Shown piece by piece: positions 1-7,944 of a stretch of DNA of 64,000 nucleotides (positions are counted from its first letter, which is position 1; each line of letters starts with the position of its first letter). The position numbers were made by a program, and so were the translations under genes. The notes below the pieces were generated by a model. It was not told the origin of the DNA. It worked only from the letters and a program-made list of their open reading frames with translations, and made no database searches. Origin of the DNA: Palsa-504 sp003136255 (lineage in GTDB: Bacteria; Actinomycetota; Actinomycetes; Streptosporangiales; Streptosporangiaceae); assembly GCA_003136255.1 (NCBI GenBank), contig PLDT01000350.1:1-64000 (forward strand). The letters are read 5' to 3'.

Positions 1-371
1 AGGCCGACCTGTTCGACGGCCGCGGCCACCGCCCGCGGCACCCGGCCCGGCGGCATGTCCTTGAGCAGCGCGAAGTACTCGACGAATTCGGCGACGGTGA
101 AACCCGGGTAGTAGCCGAGATTCTGCGGCAGGTAGCCCAGCCTGCGCCGGATCTCCCGCCGCGGCCCGTGGCTGCCCGGATCACGTCCGAGCAGCCGCAG
201 CCGGCCCGACGTCGGCGGCAGCACGGTGGCCATCATCCGCAGCAGCGAGGTCTTGCCCGCTCCGTTCGGGCCCAGCAGGCCGAACACCCCAGGGCCGGCC
301 TCCATGCTCACCCCGGCTACTGCGTACGTCCGGCCGAACCGCCGGGTCAGGTCGGTGAGCTCGATGTTCAT
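1..371 (-). CDS. ABC transporter ATP-binding protein (3' part beyond window edge)
   Basis: The minus strand from an ATG at 371 reads MNIELTDLTRRFGRTYAVAG, followed by a Walker A GPNGAGKTS near residues 35-43 and a Q-loop region LGYLPQNLGYYP; the frame runs off the left edge before the signature motif and Walker B. This is the nucleotide-binding subunit of a drug- or peptide-export type ABC system, acting at the inner face of the membrane. Its ATG overlaps the stop of the upstream membrane protein (ATGA, 368-371), so the two are translationally coupled and probably form one exporter, with that six-helix protein as the likely permease. The substrate cannot be inferred. Confidence 0.9.
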   Translation of the reverse strand, partial: MNIELTDLTRRFGRTYAVAGVSMEAGPGVFGLLGPNGAGKTSLLRMMATVLPPTSGRLRLLGRDPGSHGPRREIRRRLGYLPQNLGYYPGFTVAEFVEYFALLKDMPPGRVPRAVAAAVEQVG

Positions 372-1087
372 GAGGCTCCTCTCGGGATCCGGGTCGCGTA
401 CCACGCGACCGCGCCGCAGCACGCGGCGAACGCCAGGTAGGGCAGGACTAGCGAGGAATCGGTGATCGCGGCGGTGAGCCGCCCGGCGCTGGCCTGCCCG
501 GCCATTACCGTGATCGCCCAGCCGGACATGCCCGCGGCCACCCCGACGTTCGCCGACCGGGAAACCGTCGCCGCGGCCAGCGCCAGCGCGCACACCGCGG
601 TCATCGGCACCAGCCAGCCGAACGTCACCGCGGCCGCCGCCCCCGAGGCGGCCGTGGCGACCAGGCCGGCCGCGGCGTTCAGCCCGAACACCGCCAGCGC
701 CCGCACCAGCAGCACCATCCGGTCGCTGACCGCCATCGACTGCGACAGCTCCCAGGTCGGGTCGATCCCCGGCCCGTAGGCGTACGCGATGCCCGCCCCC
801 GCGACCGCCGGGGCGAACAAGGCCACCCACGGCGTCCCGGTGCTCCGCGTGACCGCCGCGCCCGCGGCGAGCACGACCACGGTGGCGATCACCCAGCCGA
901 GCAGCAGCGACGGCGTGGTCACCAGCGCGCGAGCCAGGCCCGGCGAACGCAGCAGCCGCGCAGCCAGCCGTTCGGCCGGCCCCGGTCGGCGGCGCCAGAC
1001 CTCCGCGGCCACGCCGGTCCACACCCGGCCCAGGTCAACGTCTGACGGGGACCCGGATCCTGTCCAGTCCATGCCTTCACCGGTCAT
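368..1087 (-). CDS. six-helix integral membrane protein of ECF sigma/ABC operon
   Basis: A 239-residue protein starting MTGEGMDWTGSG, with about 65 hydrophilic N-terminal residues and then six hydrophobic segments (roughly residues 62-85, 95-115, 130-152, 158-182, 190-208, 215-235). The start at 1087 is chosen because its ATG overlaps the stop of the sigma-factor gene (ATGA, 1084-1087); a longer frame upstream lies inside that gene. The stop in turn overlaps the start of the ABC ATPase. No zinc-finger anti-sigma motif is seen. It may be the ABC permease partner, and its cytosolic N-terminus could double as the anti-sigma domain, which is inference only. Confidence 0.75.
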   Translation of the reverse strand: MTGEGMDWTGSGSPSDVDLGRVWTGVAAEVWRRRPGPAERLAARLLRSPGLARALVTTPSLLLGWVIATVVVLAAGAAVTRSTGTPWVALFAPAVAGAGIAYAYGPGIDPTWELSQSMAVSDRMVLLVRALAVFGLNAAAGLVATAASGAAAAVTFGWLVPMTAVCALALAAATVSRSANVGVAAGMSGWAITVMAGQASAGRLTAAITDSSLVLPYLAFAACCGAVAWYATRIPRGAS

Positions 1088-1635
1088 CGTGCACCTCCCG
1101 CCGCCGGATCGCCGCGCAGCGCGGCCCGCAGCAGCCGCCTGGCCCGGTGGGCGCGGCTCTTCACCGTTCCCTCCGGGACGCCCATCAGCTCCGCGACCTC
1201 CGCGACCGACCTGTCTTCTACGTACATAAGCCGCCACACCTCGCGATTCGGGCTGCCCTCGGGTCCCAGCACGCCGACCGCGTCATTGATCACGACCCGG
1301 GACAACGCGGCCTCCGCAGGATCGGCGGCCTGGCGGCCGTCCGCCGCGACCACCGCGGGCAGTACCAGTTCGGCCGGACCGCGGCGGCGCAGGAACAACG
1401 CGGCCTGACGGCGTGCCACCCCCCACAGCCACCCGCCCGCCGCGCCCTGCGGCCGGTAGCTACCCGCGCCGCGCCAGACCGCCAGGAACGTCTCCTGCAA
1501 CACGTCCTCCACGTCCGCCGCGGACAGCAACGACCGCAACCGCGCCGCCAGCCACGGCGCGTGCCGGGCGAACAACGCCCGCAACGCGGTGTCGTCACCG
1601 GCCGCCACCGCGGCGATCAGCGCATCGTCATCCAT
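1084..1635 (-). CDS. ECF-type RNA polymerase sigma factor (sigma-70 family)
   Basis: About 183 residues starting MDDDALIAAVAAGDD. Region 2 is visible as ALRALFARHAPWLAARL through DVEDVLQETFLAVWR, and region 4 as VWRLMYVEDRSVAEVAELM followed by GVPEGTVKSRAHRAR, the classic promoter -35 recognition helix. An in-frame GTG at 1671 would add 12 residues; 1635 is preferred because the protein then starts like other ECF factors and AGAGAAG lies just upstream. The gene is first in a coupled three-gene unit with a membrane protein and an ABC ATPase. No separate anti-sigma gene is adjacent. Confidence 0.9.
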   Translation of the reverse strand: MDDDALIAAVAAGDDTALRALFARHAPWLAARLRSLLSAADVEDVLQETFLAVWRGAGSYRPQGAAGGWLWGVARRQAALFLRRRGPAELVLPAVVAADGRQAADPAEAALSRVVINDAVGVLGPEGSPNREVWRLMYVEDRSVAEVAELMGVPEGTVKSRAHRARRLLRAALRGDPAAGGAR

Positions 1636-1715
1636 CGCTTCTCTATTGCATCCCGCCGCCACCCGGTTCACCCAACCGGCGAGATTCTTTTAGCCAGGGA
1701 AGCGACAGGACGGGG

Positions 1716-2675
1716 TCAGCGGCTGAGCCGCCGGTCGATCCACCAGGTGCAGAATCCGGCGAGAAGCAGGGCGAGCAGGAGGTATATCGCGGTTTCCAGC
1801 CACTGGAATGCCCAGTAGCGGCTGCCGGGCTGGTAGACGACCACTTGCCGGAGGTGGAGCCTGCCGATCGCGGCCTGGCAGACGCTCGTCGGCCCAGCTG
1901 TTGGACTGTTCGCAGGTCCGGAGATGCATGCCTGCGGCGCCAGGCCGAGGGAGGTGCTGCCGCTTGGGGTGGTGACCTGGTTGGAGTAGACCCAGGCGCC
2001 GGGGATGTTCACCGTCGTGCTCACGCCCAGGCTGTTTTCGGGAAACGAGCTTCCCACGCTGATGTTGCTGAGGTTGAGCGACGATACGGTGCGGACGGGC
2101 GGGATGAGGTGCGGCCGCACCCAGAGGGGCACGGCGACCAGGACGGCGGCGAAGATCGCGAGGCTGATCGCGATGGCGGGGATGGCGCGGCGGGTGAGCA
2201 GCCCGATGGTGACGCCGAGGGCGAAGGCGAAGGCGGTAGAGCCGACCGGGACGAGGTCACGGGCGCCGAACAACACCGCCGATAGCCGGTAGCCGCCGAG
2301 CGGGTTGCGCTGGTCCATGGGGCTGGACCACCAGGTCACCACCAGGCTGAGCAGCCCGGCGGTGGCCATCGCGGCCAGGGCGGTCAGGCCGAGCTTGACG
2401 GCCACCCAGCGGGTGCGGGAGATGCTCTGGGTCCAGGCCAGCCGGAACGTGCCCGTCTCCAGCTCGCGGCTGATCAGCGGCGCTCCCCAGAAGATCCCGA
2501 TGATGGCGGGCGTCAGGTACAGCACGACGATGCCGGCCGTGTAAAGCCAATTGGATACGCCGAAATTCGCCTGCCGGTGCGGGCTGGTGATTGCTAGCAC
2601 GACCACGACGGCCGCGAGCGCCGCGGCGGCGGTCACGGCCTGCGCACGGAACTGGAGCCAGCTGAACCTGATCAT
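1716..2675 (-). CDS. ABC-2 type transporter permease
   Basis: A 319-residue membrane protein starting MIRFSWLQFRAQAV. It has about six transmembrane segments: one near 12-30, several between 43 and 200, a long extracytoplasmic loop (~205-285) rich in Ser/Asn with two Cys, and a last helix near 295-315. The central ISRELETGTFRLAWTQSISR segment is typical of permeases that pair with YtrB-like ATPases. The ATG at 2675 overlaps the ATPase stop (ATGA, 2672-2675). Encoded with an ATPase and a YtrA-type GntR repressor, it probably exports a cell-envelope-active compound; the substrate is unknown. Confidence 0.87.
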   Translation of the reverse strand: MIRFSWLQFRAQAVTAAAALAAVVVVLAITSPHRQANFGVSNWLYTAGIVVLYLTPAIIGIFWGAPLISRELETGTFRLAWTQSISRTRWVAVKLGLTALAAMATAGLLSLVVTWWSSPMDQRNPLGGYRLSAVLFGARDLVPVGSTAFAFALGVTIGLLTRRAIPAIAISLAIFAAVLVAVPLWVRPHLIPPVRTVSSLNLSNISVGSSFPENSLGVSTTVNIPGAWVYSNQVTTPSGSTSLGLAPQACISGPANSPTAGPTSVCQAAIGRLHLRQVVVYQPGSRYWAFQWLETAIYLLLALLLAGFCTWWIDRRLSR

Positions 2676-3565
2676 GACGCCACTCCTAGCTGGGGCCTGC
2701 GGGCCGGGATGTCGCTCGCCGGGCTCATGTAGGCGATCACCAGGTCCTCCAGGCTGACCGGGGTGACGGTCCAGGCCGGGTCGTGGACCGGCTCGCTGGT
2801 GCGGATCAGCAGGACGCTCTGCTTGTCGGTGTGGCTTTCCTCGATGACGTCCTGGCCCGCGGGCAGCGTGGTCGGGTCGCGGCGCGGCCCGGACAGCCGG
2901 CGGTGCGAAGCGAGCAGCGCGGTGACTTCCCCGGCGATGCGGACCCGGGAGGCGACGAGCACGATCAGGTAGTCGCAGACTCGTTCCAGGTCGGCAACCA
3001 GATGGGAGGACATCACGACGCTGGTGCCGTGCTCGGCGACCGCCTCCATCAGGCTCCGCAGGAACTCGCGGCGGGCGAGCGGGTCCAGGCTGGCGACCGG
3101 CTCGTCGAGCAGGAGGAGCTCGGGCCGTTTGGCGAGCGCCAGGGTGAGGGCGAGCTGGGCGCGCTGGCCGCCGGACAGCGATCCGGCCCGCTGCTTCGGG
3201 TCCAGGCCGAGCTGCCCGATCCGCCGCTGCGCCAGCTCGTCGTCCCAGCCGGGGTTGAGCCACGCACCCATCCGCAGGTGATCCGCGACCCGCATGCGGG
3301 CGTATACCGGTGTGTCCTGGGCGACGAAGCCGACCTGGGCCAGCTGGGCCGGGCTCGCGGCGGGAGGCTCGCCGAGGACGCTGATCGTGCCGCGGGTGGG
3401 CGTGAGCAGTCCGGTGGCCAGCTGCAGCAAGGTGGTCTTGCCCGCGCCGTTCGGGCCGACCAGCCCGACGACGCAGCCGTCGGGGATGGTGAGCGTGCAA
3501 TCGCGCAGCGCCCACGTCCGCCGGTACTGCTTGCCGAGCCCGCTGGCCTCGATGACGCCGCTCAT
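2672..3565 (-). CDS. ABC transporter ATP-binding protein (YtrB-like)
   Basis: A 297-residue ATPase with Walker A GPNGAGKTT (~37-45), Q-loop VGFVAQDTPVY, signature LSGGQRAQLALT (~132), Walker B ELLLLDEPVASLDP and H-loop SSHLVADLERV. A C-terminal ~75-residue extension is common in this export family. The ATG at 3565 overlaps the GntR stop by one base (TGATG); a GTG at 3568 is the alternative. It is the energising subunit for the permease at 1716-2675, in the usual order of regulator, ATPase, permease. Confidence 0.93.
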   Translation of the reverse strand: MSGVIEASGLGKQYRRTWALRDCTLTIPDGCVVGLVGPNGAGKTTLLQLATGLLTPTRGTISVLGEPPAASPAQLAQVGFVAQDTPVYARMRVADHLRMGAWLNPGWDDELAQRRIGQLGLDPKQRAGSLSGGQRAQLALTLALAKRPELLLLDEPVASLDPLARREFLRSLMEAVAEHGTSVVMSSHLVADLERVCDYLIVLVASRVRIAGEVTALLASHRRLSGPRRDPTTLPAGQDVIEESHTDKQSVLLIRTSEPVHDPAWTVTPVSLEDLVIAYMSPASDIPARRPQLGVAS

Positions 3566-3969
3566 CACGCGACTCCCTCGGCGAAGCAGGTGCGGAACGC
3601 GGTGCGGTAGATCGCCTCGATGTCATCGGGACCCAGTCCCGCCGCGCGTGCCGAGCGTAGCCAGTCGGTCATCGCGGTCAGGAACCGTGCTTGCGCGGCC
3701 GGGTCGGTCCCGGACGGCGACCGGGTGATGAACGTGCCGAGCCCGGGGCGGGCGCGCGCCAGCCCTTCGCGCTCCAGCTCGCGGTAGGCCTTGTGCACGG
3801 TATTCGGGTTGATGGCCAGCTTGGCGACGACCTGCTGCGCGGTCGGGAGCTGGTCGCCCGGCTCGAGCATCCCCATCCGCAGGGCCTGGTGAACCTGCTG
3901 AACGAGCTGCAGGTAGGTGGCCACGCCCGAGGTCTGGTCAAGCTGGAACTCGATCACCGCTACTCTCAT
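3565..3969 (-). CDS. GntR family (YtrA subfamily) transcriptional regulator
   Basis: A 134-residue protein. The winged helix-turn-helix spans about residues 15-80 (VHQALRMGMLEPGDQLPTA through NPNTVHKAYRELEREGLAR and the wing GLGTFI). A short C-terminal dimerisation region replaces the large effector domain of other GntR proteins, as is typical of YtrA. It heads the ABC operon and overlaps the ATPase gene by one base. A perfect inverted repeat lies immediately 5' of its start codon, implying autorepression of the operon. Such regulators usually respond to cell-envelope antibiotics; the inducer here is unknown. Confidence 0.92.
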   Translation of the reverse strand: MRVAVIEFQLDQTSGVATYLQLVQQVHQALRMGMLEPGDQLPTAQQVVAKLAINPNTVHKAYRELEREGLARARPGLGTFITRSPSGTDPAAQARFLTAMTDWLRSARAAGLGPDDIEAIYRTAFRTCFAEGVA

Positions 3970-3971
3970 TC

Positions 3972-3987
3972 CACTAAGGGGTTAGTG
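3972..3987 (-). promoter_or_regulatory. probable GntR/YtrA operator
   Basis: A perfect inverted repeat, CACTAA - GGGG - TTAGTG, sits two bases upstream of the GntR start codon. Position and symmetry fit an autoregulatory site covering the transcription or translation start. The assignment to this GntR protein is inferred from adjacency. Confidence 0.6.
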
Positions 3988-4018
3988 AAACAAGAGTAGC
4001 AGTCGGCGCAACGAACGT

Positions 4019-4921
4019 TTACGTGCGCGCCGACGCCACGGCTGAGGGTGACTGAGCACGACGATCAGGCACTACCGACCAGCAGGCCTGCAGGAGCACC
4101 TGGGCGAACTGCTGCGGCGCGGTGATGCACACCGCGTGATCGGCGTCCAGTTCGTAGACCGACGCGCCCGGTAGCGCCCGGGCCAGCTTGCGCTGACGGC
4201 CGGGCGGCGCGATCCGGTCCATCGTCGTGACCACCACCGCGGCCGGGACATCGACCTGGCCGATCCAGGTGTGCGAGGTGAACTGGCAGACCGCTTGGAT
4301 GGCCGAGAGGGCGGTGCGGAGCGGAGTCCGGCGCAACTGGGCGCGGGCCCACCTCGCGGTGGCCGGGTCGTCAACCGGCCCCAGCAGCGCCATGCCGAGA
4401 ATCTCGGCGCTGAACGACTGCAGCAGCGGGTTCCACCAGAAGGCGGTCACCGCCGCCGCGGGCAGCGCGAGAGCAGCCAGCTTTTCGGCCGGTGACCCGA
4501 GGACGTTGCGCGTGGTCGCGCACAGCACCAGGCCGGACAACATCGGCGCGTGCCGCCGGGCCACCAGTTGAGCGACCATGCCGCCCATCGAATAGCCCAC
4601 GGCGATGAACTTGGCGATGCCCAGGACCTGAGCCAGCGCGGCCACGTCGTCCGCGCAATCTTCGAGCCGGAAGCCCGAGCCGACCCCGATCCCGTCGCCA
4701 TGTCCGCGCAGGTCCATGGCCACGACCCGGAACTCACGCGACAGCGGCGCGAAGACCTTCGCCCAGTTCAGCTCGGCGGTGATCGCCACCCCGTGGATGA
4801 GGATGAGGGTCTCGGCTCCGGGCGGGCCGGCGCACTCCCACACCCGGGTGACCCCCCGGCCTGGCAGCTCGATCAGCCGGGTCACCACCGGATTCGCGGT
4901 CTCTTCTGACACCCGCCGCAC
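4019..4921 (-). CDS. alpha/beta fold hydrolase
   Basis: About 300 residues from a GTG at 4921 (a second GTG at 4912 gives MSEETANP). The fold is recognised from the oxyanion segment ETLILIHGVAIT (~38-49), strand RVVAMDLRGHGDG, nucleophile elbow GYSMGG with Ser111, a late Asp region and the catalytic His in ELDADHAVCIT. It belongs to the broad esterase/lipase/peroxidase-like superfamily; the substrate cannot be inferred. It stands alone, minus strand, with 200 bp of upstream non-coding DNA. Confidence 0.87.
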   Translation of the reverse strand: MRRVSEETANPVVTRLIELPGRGVTRVWECAGPPGAETLILIHGVAITAELNWAKVFAPLSREFRVVAMDLRGHGDGIGVGSGFRLEDCADDVAALAQVLGIAKFIAVGYSMGGMVAQLVARRHAPMLSGLVLCATTRNVLGSPAEKLAALALPAAAVTAFWWNPLLQSFSAEILGMALLGPVDDPATARWARAQLRRTPLRTALSAIQAVCQFTSHTWIGQVDVPAAVVVTTMDRIAPPGRQRKLARALPGASVYELDADHAVCITAPQQFAQVLLQACWSVVPDRRAQSPSAVASART

Positions 4922-5127
4922 TGCGCCTCGCTCTCACTGCCATGCCATCAGCGCCAGCAGCAACCAGCGATCGGCACCCGGCCCGCAGTCGTCCGCGTCT
5001 GGACGCTTGCGGACCAGGCTCCGCGCAGCGTCGGCAGACCGAAAGATCGGGATACTACCTAGTTTCCCCAAACTCATGATGAATAAGCGCGCGGACTGAC
5101 TCGGCGCGCCAATGTGACATAAGTCAA

Positions 5128-5805
5128 CTAACGGGGAAGAGGTGCCTCCAGGTGCGTCGGCGTGTGCCCCGTCACGACATATCCGCTGCCGAAGCCCATC
5201 TCCCGGACGTGGACGTCCTCGACGAACTCCTCCAAATGCCGCCATGGCCGGTCAAATCCGTGGAAGCTCCGCACGTACGGAGCGTGGAGCAGCCTGACCG
5301 CCGAGTTGACCGCCACCATCAGCGGCGTGGCCCACTTGCCCCCGCCGGCCGCTACCCAGGCCCCCGGGCTCAGCTTCGCCGCGACATTTCGCAGCGCGTG
5401 CGGAGACTGCAAGATGTCGTGAACGGCGCAGAACAGCGCGGCGTCCGCGGTCGCCTCGAGCTGGACCTCCTCGGCGGGGGACTGCACGATCGTGACGTTG
5501 CTCCAGCCTTCGCGCGCGACGTGCTCGCGGGCCACCGCCGCCATCTCCGGCGACTCCTCGATGCCGATGACCGATCCCTGCGGGCCTACCTTTTCCCGCA
5601 GCAAGCCGCAGCACAGCCCGGTCCCGCACCCCACGTCGAGGACCAGCTGCCCGCTCTGGAGCGGGAGCGCCTCGACGACCGCGCGGCGATACGGCTGGAA
5701 CAGGCCGGTATCACGGTCGTAGGACCGGGCATGCTCGTGATAGGCCGGCTGGTGCCCGGCCTGACCGGCCACCGACCGCGCTGGGGGACGTGCTGATTCA
5801 TCCAC
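5128..5805 (-). CDS. class I SAM-dependent methyltransferase
   Basis: A 225-residue protein with motif I LDVGCGTG (residues 56-63), the acidic ribose-contact region SVIGIEESPEM (~78-88) and a post-I segment of UbiE/Methyltransf_25 type (SNVTIVQSPAEEV). The C-terminal third, VRSFHGFDRPWRHLEEFVED, is typical of small-molecule methyltransferases. It transfers a methyl group from SAM to an unidentified substrate. It is monocistronic; the intergenic regions on both sides carry no other visible gene. Confidence 0.9.
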   Translation of the reverse strand: MDESARPPARSVAGQAGHQPAYHEHARSYDRDTGLFQPYRRAVVEALPLQSGQLVLDVGCGTGLCCGLLREKVGPQGSVIGIEESPEMAAVAREHVAREGWSNVTIVQSPAEEVQLEATADAALFCAVHDILQSPHALRNVAAKLSPGAWVAAGGGKWATPLMVAVNSAVRLLHAPYVRSFHGFDRPWRHLEEFVEDVHVREMGFGSGYVVTGHTPTHLEAPLPR

Positions 5806-5878
5806 GACTCCAACGTAACTACCATTCGTGGCGTTCGCGTAAACAGCGTGTGAGGTTAGCGTTGCGGCTAAGCACGAT

Positions 5879-6793
5879 TCAACGCCCCGCGCTGCGTACG
5901 GTTCTTCGCCGCGCGGACGGCTGGCCCTCTTCGGCCTGGCCCTCGTCGGCCTGGCCGGATTCGTCGGACAGCAGCGGGGAGCGAATCAGCATCATCACGG
6001 CGGTGGCCAGCGCGAGCCCGCTGACCACGGCCAGGCCGGCGAACCAGCCGAGCCGGACCCGCTCGCCGAAGACCAGCACCCCCCACAGCACCGACACGAT
6101 CGGATCGGACAGGGTCAGGCCGGGCTGAGCGGCGATCAGCCGTCCGGCGTTCATCGCAGACTGAAGCAGGAACATCCCCAGCACGCCGGTCGCGATCATG
6201 CCGTACACCGGCCAGTGCGTCACCAGCGCAACGATCCCATGGGCCAGGGTGCCGGTCATGGCCTTCATCAGCGCCGCCGTCAGTCCGAACATCGAGCCGG
6301 CCGCCACCCCGAGCACAGCCGACTGACGCGCGCTGCCCTTCTTGTCCGTGCGGCCGCCGCCGGCGGGGCCGCGGCGTCCGTACGCGACCAGGGCGCCTGC
6401 CACCGCGAGGTTGAGGCCGATGGCGGTGAGCCAGATGTACCAGTGCACCCCGGATTTCGGTCCGGCCTTCGGCGACAAGGCGTAGAGGATGCTCCCCAGG
6501 GCCACCGCCATGACCAGGACACAGGCCCATTCCCGCCGTCCCAGCCGCGTGCGGAACACCCACCCGCCCAGGATCAAGGTCGCGGGCAGTTCCAGGACCA
6601 GGATCGGCTCGACGACCGACAGTTGCCCGTGACCCAGTGCGGCGGCCTGCAACAGGAAACCGGCGGTGATAGCGAGCACGCCGCCGAACCACGTCGGCTG
6701 GTGCGCCAGGCTCCAGATCAGCCGCGGGGTCAGGTTCTGCTTCTTGGGCACCTCGCGGTTCGCCTTGCGCTGCAGCACCGACGACGTGGCGTT
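5879..6793 (-). CDS. EamA/DMT family membrane transporter, N-terminus lost at an assembly gap
   Basis: About 304 residues remain, starting inside the first DMT repeat (SSVLQRKANREVPKKQNL). Roughly nine hydrophobic segments follow, including AVALGSILYALSP and the second repeat MFLLQSAMNAGRLIAAQPGL, with a charged tail. The frame enters the N run at 6794-6795 with no credible start, so the first helix and the promoter are missing. DMT proteins of this kind export metabolites or amino-acid-like compounds; the substrate is unknown. It is transcribed away from the acyl-CoA dehydrogenase cassette. Confidence 0.85.
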   Translation of the reverse strand, partial: NATSSVLQRKANREVPKKQNLTPRLIWSLAHQPTWFGGVLAITAGFLLQAAALGHGQLSVVEPILVLELPATLILGGWVFRTRLGRREWACVLVMAVALGSILYALSPKAGPKSGVHWYIWLTAIGLNLAVAGALVAYGRRGPAGGGRTDKKGSARQSAVLGVAAGSMFGLTAALMKAMTGTLAHGIVALVTHWPVYGMIATGVLGMFLLQSAMNAGRLIAAQPGLTLSDPIVSVLWGVLVFGERVRLGWFAGLAVVSGLALATAVMMLIRSPLLSDESGQADEGQAEEGQPSARRRTVRSAGR

Positions 6794-6809
6794 NNGGCGC
6801 ACGCCTGGT

Positions 6810-6845
6810 GGCCGTTCGGAAAAATATTAATTATGCCGAACGGCC
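6810..6845. repeat. 10-bp inverted repeat with AT-rich loop in divergent promoter region
   Basis: GGCCGTTCGG (6810-6819) and CCGAACGGCC (6836-6845) are perfect inverted arms around a 16-base, almost purely A/T loop. The right arm is part of a 14-mer, CCGAACGGCCGTGG (6836-6849), found again exactly at 44113-44126 upstream of ftsK. It lies between the divergent EamA gene and the cassette starting at 6925, so it could be an operator or promoter element. Confidence 0.55.
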
Positions 6846-6924
6846 GTGGTGTTACGGTCCGGCCCGTCCGTGTTTGCCCGGCGCGGTCCTGGGCAGCAGG
6901 GGTTTTCAGCACTAGGGGGGACCT

Positions 6925-7944
6925 ATGTACGGAGTCGTTGACCTGACCGCCGGTGAGCCAGACGCCGCTGCCGACGGGACGGCCCGCTGGCCAGGTTCGG
7001 CGGTCGCCGCGGCATTCGCGGACGCGGTCGAGTCGGGCCGGCTGAACCTGCCGCTGCCCGGCGGCGGGTGGACCCGGGAGCGCTGGTCGGTCCTGGCCGA
7101 CTTGGCCGGTGACGATCTTTCGCTGGCCCGGCTGGCCGAAGGTCACGCCGACGCGCTGGCCATCCTGGCTGAGCTCGGTCACGGGACGCCTCCGGCCGGA
7201 AACCACCGTTGGGGGGTCTGGGCCGCGCAGCCGCCTGGCCCCGGGCTGACCGCCAGCCGGGCCGGCCGGGGCTGGCGCCTGGACGGCATCAAGCAGTACT
7301 GCTCCGGCGCGCATTCGGTCACCGATGCGCTGGTCACGGCGACGGCACCGGACGGGAACCGGCTGTTCGCGGCCAGCACGACCGATCTGGTTCCCGTCGC
7401 CGGTACCTGGCCGGCGGTCGGCATGGCGGCCAGCGACACGCTCGACGTCCGGTTCGCCGGCATCCCGGCCGAGCCGGTAGGCGGCCCCGGCGGCTACACC
7501 GACCGGCCGGGCTTCGCGCACGGCGGTGCCGGGGTGGCGGCCTGCTGGTACGGCGGAGCCCGCGGGGTTGGCCGGACCCTGCTGGCCGCCGCCGCCGCGC
7601 GGGACGTCGGCCCGCACGCCCTGGCCCATCTCGGCGCGGTCGACATCGCGCTCCATACCGCCAGGACGGCGCTCGACGTGGCCGCCGCGGAGATCGACGC
7701 GGATCCGCAGGATCGCGACGACGGCGGCAAGCTGCGTGCCCTGCGGGTGCGCGCGGTGGTGGAGGCGGTGTCCACCGAGGTCATGCTGCGGGTCGGCCGG
7801 GCGCTGGGCGCGGGGCCGCTGTGTCACGAGCAGGCGCATGCGCGCCGGGTCGCGGACCTGACCGTGTACCTGCGCCAGCATCACGCCGAGCGCAACCTGG
7901 CCGAGCTAGGCGCGCTGGTGGCCGACCGCGGCGTCTCGTGGTGA
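6925..7944 (+). CDS. acyl-CoA dehydrogenase-like flavoprotein, first gene of four-gene cassette
   Basis: A 339-residue protein, shorter than typical acyl-CoA dehydrogenases (~380). The middle beta-domain is clear (WRLDGIKQYCSGAHSVTDAL, then DTLDVRFAGIPAEPVG), and the C-terminal helical domain includes GARGVGRTLLAAAAARDVG and HARRVADLTVYLRQHHAERN. The N-terminal helical domain is reduced. It probably binds FAD and oxidises, or simply binds, an acyl or amine-type substrate; whether it acts on CoA esters is not evident. The ATG at 6925 follows GGGGGGACCT. Its stop overlaps the next GTG (GTGA, 7941-7944), coupling it to the PIG-L gene. Confidence 0.8.
   Translation: MYGVVDLTAGEPDAAADGTARWPGSAVAAAFADAVESGRLNLPLPGGGWTRERWSVLADLAGDDLSLARLAEGHADALAILAELGHGTPPAGNHRWGVWAAQPPGPGLTASRAGRGWRLDGIKQYCSGAHSVTDALVTATAPDGNRLFAASTTDLVPVAGTWPAVGMAASDTLDVRFAGIPAEPVGGPGGYTDRPGFAHGGAGVAACWYGGARGVGRTLLAAAAARDVGPHALAHLGAVDIALHTARTALDVAAAEIDADPQDRDDGGKLRALRVRAVVEAVSTEVMLRVGRALGAGPLCHEQAHARRVADLTVYLRQHHAERNLAELGALVADRGVSW

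Noticed and set aside
4934..5245. 103-codon minus-strand frame between hydrolase and methyltransferase
   Set aside because: More than a third lies inside the methyltransferase in another frame, and the remainder has no support.
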